64,000 nt of DNA from JAAYAY01 sp963674575 (GTDB taxonomy: Bacteria > Planctomycetota > Planctomycetia > Pirellulales > Thermoguttaceae): NCBI GenBank assembly GCA_963674575.2, contig CAXXQT010000009.1:1860001-1924000 (forward strand), written 5' to 3'. Positions 61,891 to 64,000 of the stretch are shown piece by piece. The notes below the pieces were generated by a model. The model did not search any database and had not been told where the DNA came from. It saw only the letters and a program-made list of their open reading frames with translations. Both the position numbers and the translations under genes were made by a program. The first letter of the stretch is position 1. Each line of letters begins with the position of its first letter.

Positions 61891-62931
61891 CTACGGCCGC
61901 ACCACCACCCGCAAGGCCTCGCCCGACTTCATCAGTTCGAAGGCCTGGTGAATCTCTGAAAGGGGCAGGCGATGGGTGGCCAATTTCTCGGCCGGCACCC
62001 GCCCAGAGTCGAGCAGGGCGATGGCTTCCTTCACGTGCTCGGCCGTCGAATCGCTCGTTCCGATCACACGCAGCTCGCCGTAGTGGATCGCCCGGCTGTC
62101 CATCTGAAGAATGGAGTTGCCCTTGGGCAGGGAGGCGAAGAGCATGACCGTGCCTCGCTTGCGAACCAGGTGGACGGCCAGTTCCTGGGGCTGGGCCGCA
62201 GGGGCGGCCACGATCGCCACATCGGCGCCCAGACCGTCCGTCTCGGCAAGCACCCGCTCGGCCAGATTCTCGCGACTCGGATCGATCAGCACGTCGATCT
62301 CAAAACCTTGAGCCTGGGCCAGCCGCGGAGGACTGATTTCCGAAAGAAGGATCTTCCCCGCCCCCAAGGCCCGGGCGACGCAGGCGTTCATCAGCCCCAG
62401 CGGCCCCGCCCCGAGAACCAGCACGGTCGCTCCCTCCTCCAGATCGCACTGCCGGATCGAGTTGACGGCGCAACTGACCGGCTCGGCCAGGGCCGCATGC
62501 TCAGCCGGCATGTCGGCAGGCGTCTTCACAACGTGCCCGTTCTCCAGGGCCTGGGCCGGAATCACCACCTGCTCCGCCATCCCGCCCGGATAAGTGAACC
62601 CCATCGGCGCCAACGAAACACAAAGGTTCGTCCAGCCCCGCCGACAATAAAAACACTTGCCGCACGAAATGCTCGTGGCCATCACGATCCGGTCGCCAAC
62701 CGCAAAATCGCCCACCGCCTTGGTGCCCACTTGCGACACCCGGCCGGTGAACTCGTGGCCCATCGTCAGCGGCGGCGTGATCCGCGGATTGCCGTGGTTG
62801 AACGTCTTCAAGTCGGTCCCGCAAACGGCACACGCATCCACGTCGACAAGCAACTCTTCCTCGCCGCACGTCGGATTGGGAAGCTCGTCAACACGGATAT
62901 CGCCAGGGGCGTGATAGACGATGGCTTTCAT
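61891..62931 (-). CDS. Zinc-dependent alcohol/polyol dehydrogenase
   Basis: A 346-residue medium-chain dehydrogenase. The catalytic zinc site is visible as Cys37 (AVCGTDL) and His59-Glu60 (MGHEFTG). The structural zinc site has four cysteines at 90, 93, 96 and 104 (CGKCFYCRRGWTNLC). The cofactor domain has VLVLGAGPLGLMNACVARALGA followed by an acid in LLSEISPPRL, which favours NAD over NADP. Overall it is closest to sorbitol, threonine and related polyol dehydrogenases; the substrate is not fixed by sequence. AAGGGG precedes the ATG. Confidence 0.92.
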   Translation of the reverse strand: MKAIVYHAPGDIRVDELPNPTCGEEELLVDVDACAVCGTDLKTFNHGNPRITPPLTMGHEFTGRVSQVGTKAVGDFAVGDRIVMATSISCGKCFYCRRGWTNLCVSLAPMGFTYPGGMAEQVVIPAQALENGHVVKTPADMPAEHAALAEPVSCAVNSIRQCDLEEGATVLVLGAGPLGLMNACVARALGAGKILLSEISPPRLAQAQGFEIDVLIDPSRENLAERVLAETDGLGADVAIVAAPAAQPQELAVHLVRKRGTVMLFASLPKGNSILQMDSRAIHYGELRVIGTSDSTAEHVKEAIALLDSGRVPAEKLATHRLPLSEIHQAFELMKSGEALRVVVRP

Positions 62932-62955
62932 GGAATGGCACCCCTTGTGGCATGG

Positions 62956-63060
62956 TTGGAGTCCAGGCTTTAGCCTGCTAAATTCTTCTCGGACTCCAAT
63001 ATTGGTTCACGGTGGCAGAACGCGACTTCTGGCGTCGGCAGGCTAAAGCCTGGACTCCAA
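62956..63060. repeat. Perfect 23-base inverted repeat element
   Basis: The arms at 62956-62978 and 63038-63060 are perfect inverted copies (opening TTGGAGTCCAGGC and ending TTTAGCCTGC), and each arm is partly palindromic. The 105-base element fills nearly the whole gap between the DeoC and dehydrogenase genes and ends 6 bases before the DeoC stop codon. It looks like another non-coding MITE-like family. Confidence 0.9.
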
Positions 63061-63065
63061 CGTCG

Positions 63066-63761
63066 TCAATAATCGCCCTCGCCCTCCGGAGCATCGCCCA
63101 CGATCGCCGCCGTTCCCCCGGCGGCCCCCAACCGCTTGCAGCCCTGGTTGAGGAAACCGCAGGCCACTTCGTAGGATCGCACACCGCCCGAGGCCTTCAC
63201 GCCCATCGTGTCGCCCACCGTGCGGACCATCACGTCGATCGCCTCAGGCGTGGCCGGCCCGCTGCCGAAACCCGTCGACGTCTTCACGAAATCCGCCCCC
63301 GCTTCGCGCGAAATCTCGCAGGCCTTGGCGATCTGCTCGGGGCTAAGATAACACGTTTCCAGAATCACCTTCACCAGCACGCCGCCAGCCTTCTTCGCCT
63401 CGGCCACCACACCCTCGATATCCCGGCGGACCCAGTCGTAATCGCCCGACAGGAACTTGCCAATGTTCATCACCATGTCGAGTTCCTTGGCCCCGTCCTC
63501 GATACCCAGCCGGGCCTCCAACGCCTTCACCTCGGGCCGGTGCGCGCCATGAGGAAAGCCGACCACCATGGAGGGGACCACGCCGGAGCCTTCCAACTGT
63601 CGCGCTGCCAACGCCACGTCGCTCGGGCGGACGCACACGCTGGCCACCTGGAACCGCTTGCCCAGTTCGCAGTTGTCAATGATGTCCTGGTCGGTCATCT
63701 CGGCCTTCAAGGCCGCATGGTCGATCGTGGCCGCCACCTGCTTCTTCGTCCATTCAGGCAT
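63066..63761 (-). CDS. deoC: Deoxyribose-phosphate aldolase
   Basis: A 231-residue class I aldolase of normal length. It cleaves 2-deoxyribose 5-phosphate into glyceraldehyde 3-phosphate and acetaldehyde in deoxynucleoside breakdown. Key residues are present: Asp96 in KELDMVMN, the Schiff-base Lys160 in ADFVKTSTGFG, and Lys189 in MGVKASGGVR. The N-terminal TIDHAALKAEMTDQDI and VGFPHGAHRPEVKALEA are also typical. GAAAGGA precedes the ATG. It lies between an SDR gene and a zinc dehydrogenase on the same strand, which could oxidise or reduce related sugars or aldehydes. Confidence 0.95.
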   Translation of the reverse strand: MPEWTKKQVAATIDHAALKAEMTDQDIIDNCELGKRFQVASVCVRPSDVALAARQLEGSGVVPSMVVGFPHGAHRPEVKALEARLGIEDGAKELDMVMNIGKFLSGDYDWVRRDIEGVVAEAKKAGGVLVKVILETCYLSPEQIAKACEISREAGADFVKTSTGFGSGPATPEAIDVMVRTVGDTMGVKASGGVRSYEVACGFLNQGCKRLGAAGGTAAIVGDAPEGEGDY

Positions 63762-63812
63762 GGTTCGTTCCTTTCGTAGCTTGGCTCTCCAGAGTCGAGT
63801 CTCCTGCCCATA

Positions 63813-63837
63813 GTAGCCATCACGCTCCGTCGTGATG
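63813..63837. repeat. Small hairpin related to the MITE-like end sequence
   Basis: CATCACG and CGTGATG pair around a CTCCGT loop. With GTAGC before it and the CACGCTCCGTCGTG core, it is related to the terminal repeat of the element at 19623-19799. It lies between the SDR and DeoC genes and may serve as a transcript-end hairpin for the SDR gene. Confidence 0.7.
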
Positions 63838-63876
63838 AGCCCCGATGAACATCGCGAAGCTATTCCTGACTCATCC

Positions 63877-64000
63877 CTAATGCATCTCCCGCCCGCCGGT
63901 GATATTGATGGCCTGGCCGGTCATGTAGTCGGCCCGGGTCGAGGCCAGGTAGCAGGTCATGTTGACCACGTCCTTGATCGCGGCCAACCGTCCCAGGGGC
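63877..64000 (-). CDS. Short-chain dehydrogenase/reductase, C-terminal end
   Basis: Only the last 40 codons are in the window: PLGRLAAIKDVVNMTCYLAS, then TRADYMTGQAINITGGREMH and TAG. The combination P-x-G-R, V-x-x-x-x-x-Y-L-A-S and the ending YMTGQAINITGG is the standard C-terminus of classical SDR oxidoreductases, in which it helps shape the substrate pocket and the NAD(P) site. The catalytic Ser-Tyr-Lys lies beyond the edge. It is the last visible gene of a minus-strand run with DeoC and the zinc dehydrogenase. Confidence 0.9.
   Translation of the reverse strand, partial: PLGRLAAIKDVVNMTCYLASTRADYMTGQAINITGGREMH

Overview
The window looks like chromosomal DNA of a planctomycete, most likely from the Pirellulales or a related order. 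The G+C content is high and several family signatures are almost diagnostic: two DUF1559 major-pilin-like genes, a DUF1549/DUF1553 plus DUF1501 pair, an SHD1-domain secreted beta-propeller protein, many secreted Gfo/Idh/MocA oxidoreductases with Tat signals, and a DUF6807 (PmoA-like) protein. No rRNA, tRNA or CRISPR array was seen.

Layout. (1) 1-12616, all minus strand: a catabolic locus for N-acetylhexosamine-containing glycans. A GntR/LacI chimeric regulator sits at its head with an array of 11-bp-phased direct repeats in front. Downstream are a TIM-barrel protein, a SIS-domain sugar isomerase, two oxidoreductase-like proteins, a GH89-like and a GH20 glycosidase, DUF6807, a Tat-exported oxidoreductase and the start of another GH20-type enzyme cut by the window edge. 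(2) 13045-16492: a STAS protein, a remnant of an exonuclease-like gene, and two near-identical DUF1559 genes separated by a tiny lipoprotein gene. (3) 16562-27623: a WG-repeat/ankyrin membrane protein, an SMP-30 lactonase, a three-gene MacAB-like ABC exporter, a YjbQ protein, a ThuA-like protein and a PAS-sigma54 activator. (4) 27745-41953: an accessory or defence region. It holds a DUF433/DUF5615 toxin-antitoxin pair, an AbiE type IV toxin-antitoxin pair with a clear operator, metabolic and MFS genes, decayed coiled-coil ORFs, and a three-gene candidate system: a divergent AAA+ ATPase, a pseudokinase fused to an SF1 helicase, and a winged-helix protein with a degenerate phospholipase-D fold. 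An IS256 transposase remnant closes it. (5) 42423-61477: Tad minor-pilin-like genes, the DUF1549/DUF1501/PPC cluster, two large secreted beta-propeller paralogues, a DUF4160/DUF2442 cassette, a GT-C-like membrane protein and a Tat oxidoreductase. (6) 61891-64000: a zinc alcohol dehydrogenase, DeoC aldolase and the 3' end of an SDR gene.

Intergenic space is unusually rich in hairpin-forming repeats. At least seven families are visible, some paired into MITE-like elements. One half-copy lies in frame inside a coding region and another element supplies a gene's stop codon.

The candidate defence system at 34538-41516 is the most interesting part. Its helicase motifs are intact, while both the kinase and the PLD domains have lost their catalytic residues, and the divergent genes are driven from promoter-like sequences between them. 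The assignment to defence is an inference from domain content and neighbourhood.
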